Assembly: GCF_003853645.1 (NCBI RefSeq)
Contig: NZ_QTPO01000009.1
Location: 1-64,000, forward strand
Length of the DNA: 64,000 nt
Direction of reading: 5' to 3'
From: Burkholderia sp. Bp9143
GTDB lineage: Bacteria; Pseudomonadota; Gammaproteobacteria; Burkholderiales; Burkholderiaceae
A program made the translations under genes and the position numbers. The notes beneath the pieces were generated by a model, which saw only the letters and a list, made by a program, of their open reading frames with translations, did not search any database and had not been told where the DNA came from. Below, one piece after another: positions 9,374-18,419 of the stretch (positions are counted from its first letter, which is position 1; each line of letters starts with the position of its first letter).

Positions 9374-11119
9374 TTACTTCTTCATCGCCGCGCTTTGGGG
9401 ATTGAGATTCGTCAGGCGGCCGCTTTCAGTGCCGGCTGCTTCGTCGATGACCGCATTGACAAGGGTCGGCTTGCCCGATCGGATCGCCTCCGTCACCGCC
9501 TTTTCGAGCTCCTCCGGCGTCGTGACGTGATGGCCGATGCCACCGAAGGCCTCCATCATCTTGTCGTAGCGCGCACCCTTGACGAACACCGTCGGCGCGA
9601 CGTCGGCGCCCCCCGACGGGTTAACGTCCGTGCCGCGATAGACGCCGTTATTGTTGAAGATGACCGTGCAGACGGGCAGGTTATAGCGGCAGATCGTCTC
9701 GATCTCCATGCCGCAGAAGCCGAACGCGCTATCGCCCTCGATCGCGAGCACCGGCTTGCCGGTCTCGACCGCCGCGGCGACCGCAAAGCCCATGCCGATA
9801 CCCATGATTCCCCACGTCCCGCAATCGAGACGCTTGCGCGGTTCGTACATGTCGATCACGGCGCGGCCGTAGTCGAGCGTGTTCGCGCCTTCGTTGACGA
9901 CCGTCATCGACGGGTTCGCCTTCACGATGTCGCGCAACACTCGCAGCGCGCTGTGGAAGCTCATCGGCGACGGGTTCTTCGCGAGCGTCTCTGCCATCTT
10001 CGCGAGGTTCTTGTTCCTTCGCCCGGCGACAGCCTCGAGCCATTCATCGCTCGGTTTCGGAAAGCCGGTCGCGACACCGTCGAGGAGCGCCTTCACGCAT
10101 GAGTGGATATCCCCGACGACGGGGGCCGCGATCTGTACGTTGCTGTCCATCTCGGTCGGCGAGATGTCGATCTGCACGATTTGCTTCGGCGTGCCGCCCC
10201 AGGTCTTGCCCTTGCCGTGAGCGAGCAGCCAGTTGAGGCGCGCGCCGATGAGTAGCACGGTGTCGCACTCGGCGAGCACATACGAGCGCGCGGCCGCAGC
10301 CGATTGCGGATGCGTGTCGGGCAGCAGGCCCTTCGCCATCGACATCGGCAGGAACGGAATACCCGTTTTCTCGACGAGTGCGCGGATTTCGCCGTCGGCG
10401 CGCGAATATGCCGCCCCCTTGCCCAGCAGGATGAGCGGACGCTTTGCGCGCTTCAGCACTTCGAGCGCACGCTGCACCGAATCCGGTGCGGGCAGCTGGC
10501 GCGGCGCCGCGTCGATCACACGCACCAGCGAGCGGCGCGCCTTCTCGGTTTCCATCGCCTGCGACAGCAGCTTGGCCGGCAGATCGAGATAGACGCCGCC
10601 GGGGCGGCCCGACACCGCCGCGCGGATCGCGCGCGCGATCCCGATGCCGATGTCCTCCACGTGCAGCACACGGAACGCCGCCTTCGCGTGCGGCTTCGCG
10701 ATGTTGAGCTGATCCATCTCCTCATAGTCACCCTGCTGCAGATCGACGATCTCGCGTTCGCTCGAGCCACTGATGAGAATCATCGGGAAGCAGTTCGTCG
10801 TCGCATTGGCCAGCGCCGTGAGGCCGTTGAGGAAGCCGGGGGCCGAGACGGTCAGGCACACCCCGGGCTTCTGCGTCAGGTAGCCCGCGGCCGCAGCTGC
10901 GTGGCCTGCGTTCTGCTCATGACGAAAGCTGATCACGCGCAGGCCTTCGGCCTGCGCGAGCCGTGCGAGATCGGTGATCGGAATGCCTGGCAAACCGTAG
11001 ATCGTCTCGATGTCGTTCATCTTCAACGCGTCGATGACGAGATGGAATCCATCGGTCATCGATGCGGCTTCTTGTGCCGGGCGGGTTTCCACTGGAGTGG
11101 TCCCAACGACTTCTGCCAT
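9374..11119 (-). CDS. oxc: Oxalyl-CoA decarboxylase
   Basis: A 581-residue thiamine-diphosphate enzyme that turns oxalyl-CoA into formyl-CoA and CO2. The N-terminal Pyr domain has the catalytic glutamate in [12 protein letters not shown] (Glu-68). The middle domain has [20 protein letters not shown]. The C-terminal PP domain has the ThDP/Mg signature GDSAFGF followed by [11 protein letters not shown] chose ATG 11119 (MAEVVGTT) because CAGGAGAC lies ahead of it; the reading frame stays open to 11170 but that stretch overlaps a probable operator. Together with frc downstream it releases one formate per oxalate turned over. Confidence 0.96.
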   Translation of the reverse strand: MAEVVGTTPVETRPAQEAASMTDGFHLVIDALKMNDIETIYGLPGIPITDLARLAQAEGLRVISFRHEQNAGHAAAAAGYLTQKPGVCLTVSAPGFLNGLTALANATTNCFPMILISGSSEREIVDLQQGDYEEMDQLNIAKPHAKAAFRVLHVEDIGIGIARAIRAAVSGRPGGVYLDLPAKLLSQAMETEKARRSLVRVIDAAPRQLPAPDSVQRALEVLKRAKRPLILLGKGAAYSRADGEIRALVEKTGIPFLPMSMAKGLLPDTHPQSAAAARSYVLAECDTVLLIGARLNWLLAHGKGKTWGGTPKQIVQIDISPTEMDSNVQIAAPVVGDIHSCVKALLDGVATGFPKPSDEWLEAVAGRRNKNLAKMAETLAKNPSPMSFHSALRVLRDIVKANPSMTVVNEGANTLDYGRAVIDMYEPRKRLDCGTWGIMGIGMGFAVAAAVETGKPVLAIEGDSAFGFCGMEIETICRYNLPVCTVIFNNNGVYRGTDVNPSGGADVAPTVFVKGARYDKMMEAFGGIGHHVTTPEELEKAVTEAIRSGKPTLVNAVIDEAAGTESGRLTNLNPQSAAMKK

Positions 11120-11161
11120 GTCATGTCTCCTGGGGGCAAATGGTGGTCTTGTTGGTATATG

Positions 11162-11174
11162 GTATATCACATAT
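11162..11174. promoter_or_regulatory. Putative GntR operator upstream of oxc
   Basis: GTATATCACATAT lies 43-55 bases before the oxc start, in a GC-poor pocket. Near-identical words lie in front of frc2, both GntR loci and a CoA-transferase remnant, so a shared regulator site is likely. Confidence 0.6.
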
Positions 11175-11176
11175 TG

Positions 11177-11775
11177 AATGTGTCAACAGCTATTTTGAGC
11201 CGCGCCAGGAGCCCGCGCGGCGGAACCCGCCTCGCGGGCCCGCCGTTGCGGAGCCAGTCAGGAAAGGCCTTGTTGATGTGTATGCGGTCGGCGGACATCG
11301 GGCACGCCTCGCAGTCACTCTGCGCGATCCTCATCCGGCGGATCGCAGTTGGTATACGCCCCTTTTTTATTTGCGTTTTAAACATTGCATATCACATATC
11401 AAAAGGATTTATAGAAGGACCGTGCTGTGGGGGCATGTGGACCGGAAAGTGCAGCCAAGAAGGGCGTGGCCAAGAACACGGCGCAACTGTTCAGCCTGTT
11501 CGCGTTGGGCAGCTCGGAGCCAGGCCTTCCATTCCCGCTCCATGCAAACCGCCCGCTCTCGAACCTCGGCCCCCCCTATGCCTTTGCCCGGGCCCCGGAT
11601 AGTGACCGCGCTGCAGGACTCCATCCGGATCACGGCGAATACATTGCGATGTAGCGCCTGAGAGGTATTCGAGTTCGCCCGCGGCCGGCCGGACCTTTCG
11701 CTATCCTTACCTGTTGCGTCTTCGACTACCAAGTCAATTCATGCCGAGCTGCAAGCCTTCTGCTTTCGCGGGACT
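11177..11775. other. Intergenic stretch with no recognisable gene
   Basis: Between the oxc operator and the IS110 remnant I recognise no gene. Short open frames exist on both strands (for example plus 11427-11654 and minus 11409-11732) but none resembles a family I know. The only clear signal is a second operator-like word at 11387-11400. It is probably debris from insertions and deletions. Confidence 0.5.
11387..11400. promoter_or_regulatory. Second TATATCACATA-type word, far from any intact gene
   Basis: GCATATCACATATC matches the word before oxc, but here no gene starts within about 270 bases on the minus strand. It may be an auxiliary site for oxc or the leftover promoter of a deleted gene. 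Confidence 0.45.
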
Positions 11776-12425
11776 TCAGGAATCCGTCGCCATTCTCGTA
11801 CGGACGGGCGTGTAAGACGGATCGAACTGCGCGCCCCTGGCCAGTCCGGCCCACAGAATTCGTGCGCGCTTGTTGGCCACCGCGATCAGAGCCTTAAAAC
11901 CCAACGCGTGCCCGCGACTGGACGATCCAGCGCGAGAGTCGGTCGTTGCGTCGGTGGGCCGTCAGGACCGCAGAGCGTGCGCCCTGAAACAGCAGGGTTC
12001 TCAGATAGGCGTCCCCTTGTTTTGTGATGCGCCCGAGCCCAGACTTGCCGCCGCTGCTGTTCTGTTTGGGCACGATGCCCAACCATGCGGCCATCTGCCG
12101 GCCGTTCTTGAATTGCCGCGCGTCGACCACCGTTGCTACTGCAGCCGATGCCGTCAGCCGGCCGACGCCGCATACGCCCATGCAACGTTGGGCTTGCGGG
12201 TCGTGAGCGGCGTGTTCCGCGATCTGCCTTTCAAGCCACGAAATTTGCTTATCCAGCGACTGCCATTACGTGCAGCCACGCATTAACGCCTGGCGCGCCG
12301 GCCCAGCCAGCTCGTTGCTTCCGTCCTCGACGCGCTCGCCGAATTGCTTGCCAACGAGTCAATGCCTTGCGGCAGGAGCACGCCGAACTCGGCCAGCACC
12401 CGACGATGCCGATCTGGCGATCGGG
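11776..12425 (-). pseudogene. IS110-family transposase remnant
   Basis: The minus strand encodes the C-terminal Transposase_20 region: MGVCGVGRLTASAAVATVVD, AAWLGIVPKQNSSGGKSGLG and ITKQGDAYLRTLLFQGARSA. The tail ALIAVANKRARILWAGLARG ends at 11776 in another frame. Upstream pieces (SLDKQISWLERQIAEHA; FGERVEDGSNELAG; LAEFGVLLPQG) are split by a TAA near 12268 and at least two frameshifts. The N-terminal DEDD catalytic half is not visible. It is dead, and no terminal ends or target duplication could be fixed. Confidence 0.85.
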
Positions 12426-12470
12426 GAGGTCCTTACCAATTCGGATCATGACTGCGACTGGGGGCGAGAA

Positions 12471-12800
12471 TCATGCCGGGCCTGGCTGGCAAAAGCCCCA
12501 ACTATCGGGGCGTGAAGATAGTAGCGGGGAGAAACTTGCTCTGTCTGAGCGTGGCTTCATTCCCTCGAGGGTTGGTGGAGTTGGACGACGTTGCATCAGC
12601 AGACCATGCGTGTGCATGATGCGATAGATGCGCTTCGCATTGAACGGAACCTGTCCGGCAGCAATGCGTTCATTGCGCGGCGAGCCCCACACCCGGCGAT
12701 AGCCATAGCTGGGCAAATCGCCGACGACTCGGCGGATTTCTTCGACCACGCTCGCATCGTCGGTCTGCCGCGATTGACGGCCATCGCGCCACGTGGTGTT
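12471..12800 (-). pseudogene. IS3-family orfB (IS2-like) transposase fragment
   Basis: The minus strand carries the HTH_21-like N-terminal part of an IS3-family OrfB: DDASVVEEIRRVVGDLPSYG, YRRVWGSPRNERIAAGQVPF and NAKRIYRIMHTHGLLMQRRP. The reading frame then runs into unrelated sequence and the integrase core (DDE) is missing. It abuts the IS110 remnant, so one element or a deletion probably disrupted the other. Confidence 0.8.
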
Positions 12801-13082
12801 AGTCAAAAACACAGTCTTATGCCTACCCACTAGTTTAAGTGAGTGGCCATGTCCGGTGTTTCAGGGGGCTGCTCCGGTTGGAGCCTCCCCCCCAACCCGG
12901 GCGACACAGATGTCAAAAGTGATCGTTACCATAAGAAAGATTTAATTTCCTTCTTTGGACCTCGTCCGTAGAGTCTTCCCTGCATTAGCCCATCATGAAG
13001 AGACGCCCTGGTTTCACGGATTCGTCTCTTTCTAAATTATTACACAGTAGGCCTAAATAAATATCAGGTCTGGAGACAATAC

Positions 13083-14792
13083 ATGAAACTGGTTACTCGC
13101 CTATCTGTAGGTGAAGGCATCCTCTTGCTTGCAGGTTTGACCACTGGAGGATGCGGTCGCGCCTACGCCCAGGCCCTCCCTGACTCACAAACGATGGAGG
13201 TTCAGGAGCTACGCCAGGAACTTGCAATCATAAGCAAGCGGCTAGACGAACTGACCACGAACCGCTCCAGACCAGGCACTCAAAGCGCACTACAGAATCA
13301 GAAGCAGTCCTCTGTGCAAAATGCAGACGCATCGCATTCACCCGTGCGGTCCGGAGTCACCTATGCTGAAGCGCCCGCGGCCGCGTCGAGCACGGCCGCC
13401 GAGGCGAGCGGTTCGAGCTGGGGCAACGGCATGCCCTCGCGTCTCAAGGAAATCCTGACCGCCCTCGGCAACATGGAATTCTATGGAGACCTGAATCTTT
13501 CCGCTGACTACGCAACCAAAGGCCTGAAAAGCTCTTACGTGCGCCCCGATGGCACTAGAGTCTTTCCGCAAGGCAATATGGGCTGGCAGCCGGACATTTC
13601 ATCGAACCTGTCGTATCTCGGCGTGCGTGGAAAACATAACATCGGGTCGTTGCCATTCGCGTTCGTCTACCAGTTGGAAACGCAGATCGACGTCTCCGCG
13701 ACGGCGGGCACGGCCAACTCGAACTCCGCGCAGGACTCGACGGTGAAAGGCGCGTTGACTTCGAGAAACAGCTTCCTCGGCTTGTCGTCCCCGTCTTGGG
13801 GCGCGCTGAAAATTGGTAAAACCGACGCGCCATACAAGACCTCGACGCAACGCATGAACCCGTTCTCCGGCATGCCCGGCGATTACGCGACCATCATGGG
13901 CAACACGGGTGGCGACAATCGTGTGGAGTTCGGCACACGCCTCGATCATGCGATCTGGTACGAGTCTCCGAATTTCAACGGTTTCACGTTCAATGCGCTC
14001 GTTTCCCCCGGTCAGAATCGCGGATTCGAGAATTCGACCCAAGCCGCAGGCGAATCCAACTGTACCGGCGGCAACATACCCGGCAGCGGCGGCGGCCCTG
14101 TCGCCTGTAACGACGGCAGCTTTGGATCGGCGTACAGCGCGAACATCGCATACACGCGCGGCCCTCTCTACGTTACTGCGGCGTATGAATTGCACCGCAG
14201 CGTCAATCGGTCCGGGGACGTCACCAACACGCCAGCCGCCGCCGCGTCCGCTGACGGCACCGATCCCAATGACGTGGGCAACGAATGGGCGCTCAAGGTC
14301 GGTGCGCAATATGCGTTTCCGACGGGCACCACGATCAACGGCATCTACGAATGGATGCGCCGGAAAATCCCTTCCTATCTCGAGACACAGAACGAACGTA
14401 GCCGAAACGGGTTCTGGATTTCGGTGACGCAGGCCATCACATCGGCAGACTCCGCGAGTATCGGTTGGGCCCATGCTGGTCGCTCGCCCGGCGACCCCGG
14501 CCAACACAACACAGCGCCGGCGGATCCCAACGCGCTCGGGATTCCCAATCCGTCGAATGCCGCCAACATGTTCGCATTCCTGTATCGACACGCGTTCGAC
14601 AAGCATTTGTCGGTCTATGCCAACTACGCGTTGGTGATCAACCAGGCCAATGCACACTATGCGATCGGCGCGGGCGGTAGAAGTGTCACTTACGACTGCC
14701 ACGACGGCAGTTCCGTCTCGGCGGGTGCGCCTTTCTGCTACGCCGGCGGGCACCAGATGGCCCTCTCCGTGGGTGTCGACTACAAGTTCTGA
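13083..14792 (+). CDS. Outer-membrane porin with N-terminal coiled coil
   Basis: A 569-residue outer-membrane protein. The N-terminus MKLVTRLSVGEGILLLAGL and a small-residue region ending in YAQA look like a signal peptide. Residues about 37-58 (MEVQELRQELAIISKRLDEL) are a heptad-like coiled coil, as in trimeric porins of the DcaP/gram-negative porin type. The rest is beta-strand rich with alternating polar and aromatic residues, and the chain ends ALSVGVDYKF with the C-terminal phenylalanine needed for barrel insertion. The start follows GGAGACAA. It is the only plus-strand gene in the left cluster before the LysR gene. A role in taking up small organic acids such as oxalate is plausible but inferred. 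Confidence 0.85.
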   Translation: MKLVTRLSVGEGILLLAGLTTGGCGRAYAQALPDSQTMEVQELRQELAIISKRLDELTTNRSRPGTQSALQNQKQSSVQNADASHSPVRSGVTYAEAPAAASSTAAEASGSSWGNGMPSRLKEILTALGNMEFYGDLNLSADYATKGLKSSYVRPDGTRVFPQGNMGWQPDISSNLSYLGVRGKHNIGSLPFAFVYQLETQIDVSATAGTANSNSAQDSTVKGALTSRNSFLGLSSPSWGALKIGKTDAPYKTSTQRMNPFSGMPGDYATIMGNTGGDNRVEFGTRLDHAIWYESPNFNGFTFNALVSPGQNRGFENSTQAAGESNCTGGNIPGSGGGPVACNDGSFGSAYSANIAYTRGPLYVTAAYELHRSVNRSGDVTNTPAAAASADGTDPNDVGNEWALKVGAQYAFPTGTTINGIYEWMRRKIPSYLETQNERSRNGFWISVTQAITSADSASIGWAHAGRSPGDPGQHNTAPADPNALGIPNPSNAANMFAFLYRHAFDKHLSVYANYALVINQANAHYAIGAGGRSVTYDCHDGSSVSAGAPFCYAGGHQMALSVGVDYKF

Positions 14793-14825
14793 GCGCGCCG
14801 GGAGACCGGCAGCAAACAGGTGGTG

Positions 14826-14850
14826 GCGCGCCAGGCAAAACTGGCGCGAT
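14826..14850. repeat. Inverted repeat after the porin gene
   Basis: CGCGCCAGGCAAAACTGGCGCG forms an 8-bp GC-rich stem with a short A-rich loop, about 40 bases after the porin stop. There is no T-run, so it may be a weak terminator or mRNA-stabilising hairpin. Confidence 0.5.
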
Positions 14851-14999
14851 CGCAGGTCACATCACGTACGAAAAGGTCGTGCCGGAACCAGCATGTCAGC
14901 GCAATTGCGAACCAGCGGGTCGTGGATGGTATCGACACCCACAATTGCATTTGACCTTCGACAAGCGCCGCTGCGGGAAAGCCGCACGCCGGGATCTGT

Positions 15000-15031
15000 G
15001 GGAGAGGTGTCGGGCAACCGGCACCTCTCCC
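15000..15031. repeat. Long perfect-stem hairpin in the porin downstream gap
   Basis: GGGAGAGGTG at 15000-15009 pairs with CACCTCTCCC at 15022-15031, extended by a further CGG/CCG pairing around a GCAA-type loop. No T-run follows. Apart from this and the smaller hairpin, 14793-15214 holds no gene I recognise. Confidence 0.55.
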
Positions 15032-15214
15032 ATACCAGGTCCCCTACGATGAAGAAGTAGCAATCCCCATTGACCCCGACACATGCGCAGGCCGCCGGCA
15101 GGCAGTCAGCCATTGCGGGTAGGCGTCATGGCGCCGGGGATGATCGCCGCCATGACGCCAGTGAGGACGTGGTTGTCGGGGAACGCGGCGCCCTACTCGC
15201 CGAATCCGAAGTTC

Positions 15215-15597
15215 GACAATCGCCCCGACCACGAAAACGGGCTTGCGCATCGTGTACGTGAGCGCATCGGGATGCACGAGCACCACTTGGCCGTTGATCT
15301 TGTCGCACCAGCCCCGCGTAGTGGGCGAGCGTGCCGATGGCGGCGGGTACATCCTGGCGAATGGCGGCCGCAAGGGGCTTGCCTGCGTCGAGACGCTCGA
15401 GCGCAACGATTGCATCCCGGCACTTGCGCAAAAGTTCGGAGAATCGCATCAGGATGAGTCCGCGCTCCGCCGTGCATATGCCGCTCCGCGCATTCAGCGC
15501 GACGATCTCAATCGGTTCTTCCGTGGCGGTGTTTAGAATGGCAGAGTATTCGCCCGTGCCGGGCGCTCGCCGCTTTCCGTCGATAAGGAGGTCATGT
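15215..15597 (-). pseudogene. Aldehyde dehydrogenase N-terminal remnant
   Basis: On the minus strand, pieces of a class I/II-type aldehyde dehydrogenase follow each other in different frames: LLIDGKRRAPGTGEYSAILN, ATEEPIEIVAL, then ERLDAGKPLAAAIRQDVPAA with IGTLAHYAG, and KINGQVVLVHPDALTYTMRK with PVFVVGAIV. This is the order of the NAD-binding N-terminal third of the family (TGKPLAAA, INGQVVPVRPDALTYTVREP in intact members). At least one frameshift separates the last two pieces. The NAD motif PWNFP, the catalytic cysteine and the rest of the protein are absent. Confidence 0.75.
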
Positions 15598-15714
15598 CGC
15601 CTGAGATCGCATCAGTGTCGATCGCGTACACATTGCGAATGGCGATATTGTGCGTCTCGAACCGTTGGCAGAACCGCGCCTGTCCGCGCTTACGACGCTC
15701 GCATCAATGCGTCG

Positions 15715-16701
15715 TCATCGGGGGACGAGCGGCATCAGTTCGTCTGCTGCTTCCTGTCGTATCGGATTGCAGGTGCTGCGTTGCGTCTGGCGCGCGCCGC
15801 TGCGCGGGGCCTGGGAATTCCCGTCGGCAAGCAGCGACCACACAGCGTCGGCATTGGGACGCAGCGAGCGGTGGCGGCGGCGCACGAGCATGGTCGTCAC
15901 CGATACTTCCGGCACGAGCGGACGTGCGACGAGCGATGACGGCAGAGTCGACGCACGTGTGTCGATGGGCAGCACGCCGATGCCGAGGCCCAGTTCGATC
16001 ATGCGCAATGCGGTGGCGACATGCGCGCACTCGTTGGTGCGTTGCGCGCCGACGCGATGCGTATTGAGCGTGCGCTCCGTCATATTGCGCGTGCCGGCTT
16101 CTGCGTTGAGCGTGACGAGCGGCGTGTCGCGCAATGCGTCCCAGCACAGCGCGGCGCCGGATGCGAGCGGATGCGCATGCGGCAATACGGCACAAAGCGG
16201 CGTCGAGGCCAGAGCTTGCGCATGAAAGGCGTCGGTGCCTGCGAAGTTTGCATCGCACAGGACGCCGAAATCGACTGCGTCCTGCTCGACAGCGGCGAGT
16301 ACCGCGTGTTGCGGCTGTTCCTTCGCGGTGACGATCAGACCAGGGAAAGCCGCAGCACAACGCGTAAGCCACTCGGGCAACCCGCCCGACGAGAGCATGG
16401 AATCGCACGCGAAGACGACGAACCCCGTAGGTTCTTCAAGTGCGGCTCGCACGTCGCGCAGCGTCATTTCGAATTCTTCGATCAGATGCCCGATGCGTCG
16501 TTCGAGCCGGGAGCCCGCTGTGGTCAGCTCTACCTGACGCGTGGTGCGATCGAAGAGGCGCAGTGCGATAGCCTCTTCGAGTTCGCGCACGCACCGGCTC
16601 GCGGCCGACTGTGTCAAATCGAACTCGCGCGCCGCGCGAGTGAAACTCCGCTGGCGCGCGACGGCGATGAACACCTTCAATTGCTGCAGCGTTACGTTCA
16701 T
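15715..16701 (-). CDS. LysR-family transcriptional regulator
   Basis: A 328-residue regulator. The N-terminal winged helix-turn-helix starts LQQLKVFIAVARQRSFTRAA and continues with LTQSAASRCVRELE. The C-terminal part resembles the periplasmic-binding-like effector domain (VVFACDSMLSSGGLPEWLTR; LGIGVLPIDTR). I chose ATG 16701 because the HTH begins there; upstream codons in the same frame have no family similarity. It lies 31 bases after the second antiporter gene on the same strand, so it is probably co-transcribed with it. A role as effector-dependent regulator of that transporter is likely but not shown. Confidence 0.88.
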   Translation of the reverse strand: MNVTLQQLKVFIAVARQRSFTRAAREFDLTQSAASRCVRELEEAIALRLFDRTTRQVELTTAGSRLERRIGHLIEEFEMTLRDVRAALEEPTGFVVFACDSMLSSGGLPEWLTRCAAAFPGLIVTAKEQPQHAVLAAVEQDAVDFGVLCDANFAGTDAFHAQALASTPLCAVLPHAHPLASGAALCWDALRDTPLVTLNAEAGTRNMTERTLNTHRVGAQRTNECAHVATALRMIELGLGIGVLPIDTRASTLPSSLVARPLVPEVSVTTMLVRRRHRSLRPNADAVWSLLADGNSQAPRSGARQTQRSTCNPIRQEAADELMPLVPR

Positions 16702-16732
16702 GTGTTCAGGTCCACACTCGCTGATGCGAACT

Positions 16733-18073
16733 TTATTCGCCAGTCTGTTCCGGCCAGTGACGCAGGCCTGGTCCGCTTGCCGCGAGTTCCGGCACGCGTT
16801 CGTCACACTTCTCATTCGTTGAAGCGATCCAGCGTGCGCGCATCGGCGCGAGAATGAATTTCGCCGACACGCCTGCCCCAATCGTGATTACCGCCGACAC
16901 GATGAACACGAGATTCCACCCGCCCGTCGTGGCGAGCACCGAAGCGATCGGCACGACGAGCGACGCCGTACCCTTCGCCGTATAAAGCGTGCCCGCGTTC
17001 GCCGCGGCGTACTTGCTGCCGAACGTATCGGCGCAAAGCGCCGGGAAGATCGAGAAGATCTCGCCCCAGAACAGGAAGATCAGTGCTGCGAATGTCATGA
17101 ACGCATAGGGGTTCTGGCCATATTGCATCAAGCCCAGCAGCGCAAGCCCTTCACCGATAAAGATCGCGAACATCGTGTTTTCTCGGCCGATCTTGTCGGA
17201 AATGAAGCCGCACAGCGGACGCGTGAAGCCGTTGCAGATGTTGTCGATCGACAGCGTCATCGTGAGCAGCGGCAGCGTCATGCCGAAGAGACTCATCGGT
17301 AACTTGGCGAGCCCCCAGTCCTTGGCAATCGGACCAAGTTGCGCCGTCGCCATCAGGCCACCTGCCGCCACCGCGACAAACGACGCGTAGATCACCCAGA
17401 ACACCGGCGCCTTGATCATCTGACCCGGCGTATAGTCCGTTTTCGTGACAGCGAATTTGCGCTTGGCAGGCGGCGCTTTTGCGGTGTCGGGCTTTCTCAG
17501 CATCAACGCGAGCAGGAAAATGCACACACCTTGCAGAATGCCGAAGAACAGGAACGTGTGCTCGTAACCTGAGCGCGTAATCATGTTTGCGATCGGAATC
17601 ACTGTGACCGCCGCGCCCGCGCCGAAGCCCGCCGCCGTCAGGCCTGCGGCGAGGCCGCGCTTGTCCGGAAACCACTTGAGCGCGTTGCCGACGCAGGTGC
17701 CATACACGCCGCCCGCACCGATACCGGCGATGACGGACGCTATATAGAGTTCGGGAAGCGTCGTCGCAAACGAGTTCATCACCCACGCAAGCCCTACGCA
17801 GATCGCACCGCCCGCCACGACAGGCTTCGGACCGAAGCGGTCGACGAGCCACCCTTCCACCGGTACCAGCCACGTCTCGGTGAGAATGAAGATCGAGAAT
17901 GCGAGCTGAACTTCAGCTTGCCCCCAATGATGCTTTGCACTCATCGGCGCGACGAACAACGTCCACGCATATTGCAGGTTGGCGACGAGCGCCATACACA
18001 GGATGCCGAATGCTAGCTGCCACCAGCGGCTGCGCCAAAACGCTACCGGTGCTTGCTGAGAAATGCTGTTCAT
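16733..18073 (-). CDS. OFA-family MFS oxalate/formate antiporter (copy 2)
   Basis: A 446-residue 12-helix carrier, very similar to the copy at 213-1529 (shared NLQYAWTLFVAPM, TETWLVPVEGWLVDRFGP, NALKWFPDKRGLAAGLTAAG and LYTAKGTA). Substrate exchange of oxalate and formate across the inner membrane is expected. I chose ATG 18073 (MNSISQQAPVAFWRSRWW) behind GGAGACAG; the frame extends to 18193 without a ribosome site. It is followed by a LysR gene and faces another LysR gene across a 346-base gap. The C-terminus ends with a short charged tail. Two antiporters in one locus may differ in affinity or partner anion. Confidence 0.9.
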   Translation of the reverse strand: MNSISQQAPVAFWRSRWWQLAFGILCMALVANLQYAWTLFVAPMSAKHHWGQAEVQLAFSIFILTETWLVPVEGWLVDRFGPKPVVAGGAICVGLAWVMNSFATTLPELYIASVIAGIGAGGVYGTCVGNALKWFPDKRGLAAGLTAAGFGAGAAVTVIPIANMITRSGYEHTFLFFGILQGVCIFLLALMLRKPDTAKAPPAKRKFAVTKTDYTPGQMIKAPVFWVIYASFVAVAAGGLMATAQLGPIAKDWGLAKLPMSLFGMTLPLLTMTLSIDNICNGFTRPLCGFISDKIGRENTMFAIFIGEGLALLGLMQYGQNPYAFMTFAALIFLFWGEIFSIFPALCADTFGSKYAAANAGTLYTAKGTASLVVPIASVLATTGGWNLVFIVSAVITIGAGVSAKFILAPMRARWIASTNEKCDERVPELAASGPGLRHWPEQTGE

Positions 18074-18419
18074 GTACCTGTCTCCGCCATCTATATTTAG
18101 GGTAGCCGACCAAAAAGCCGGTCTGTATGCATGCCGCCTTATCGTTGCGTCCCGATCGGACCGCGTCGGGTGTATTTCGCAACGCAAGTTCAAGCGCTTC
18201 TTTATAAAAGCCTTTAATCTGATTTACCGGTTCATTGCTCGGACGAATAGACGCTTGCAGGTCATTTTTTCTCGATTTCACCGCAGGGCTTTTTTTCAGC
18301 GTTAACCCGATACTCACGCGCTCTATCGTCCATTGCAGAATTCATCCTAGGGTCTCTGCTGAATTACCGATAATTAAAGTTTGTTACCATGAGGATTCAT
18401 CTTCGCTTATACATCCACC
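18074..18419. promoter_or_regulatory. Divergent promoter region between antiporter 2 and the CbbR-like regulator
   Basis: This 346-base gap separates two divergent genes, the usual setting for LysR-type control. It is AT-rich at 18200-18240 and 18360-18400 (for example GATAATTAAAGTTTGTTACC). I could not fix a clear T-N11-A site or -35/-10 boxes. No other gene is seen. Confidence 0.45.

Noticed and set aside
15100..15214. Further fragment (AAFPDNHVLTGVMAAIIPGA) downstream of the aldehyde dehydrogenase remnant
   Set aside because: Looks protein-like in one frame, but I could not tie it to a family or to the aldehyde dehydrogenase, so I did not list it as a gene piece.
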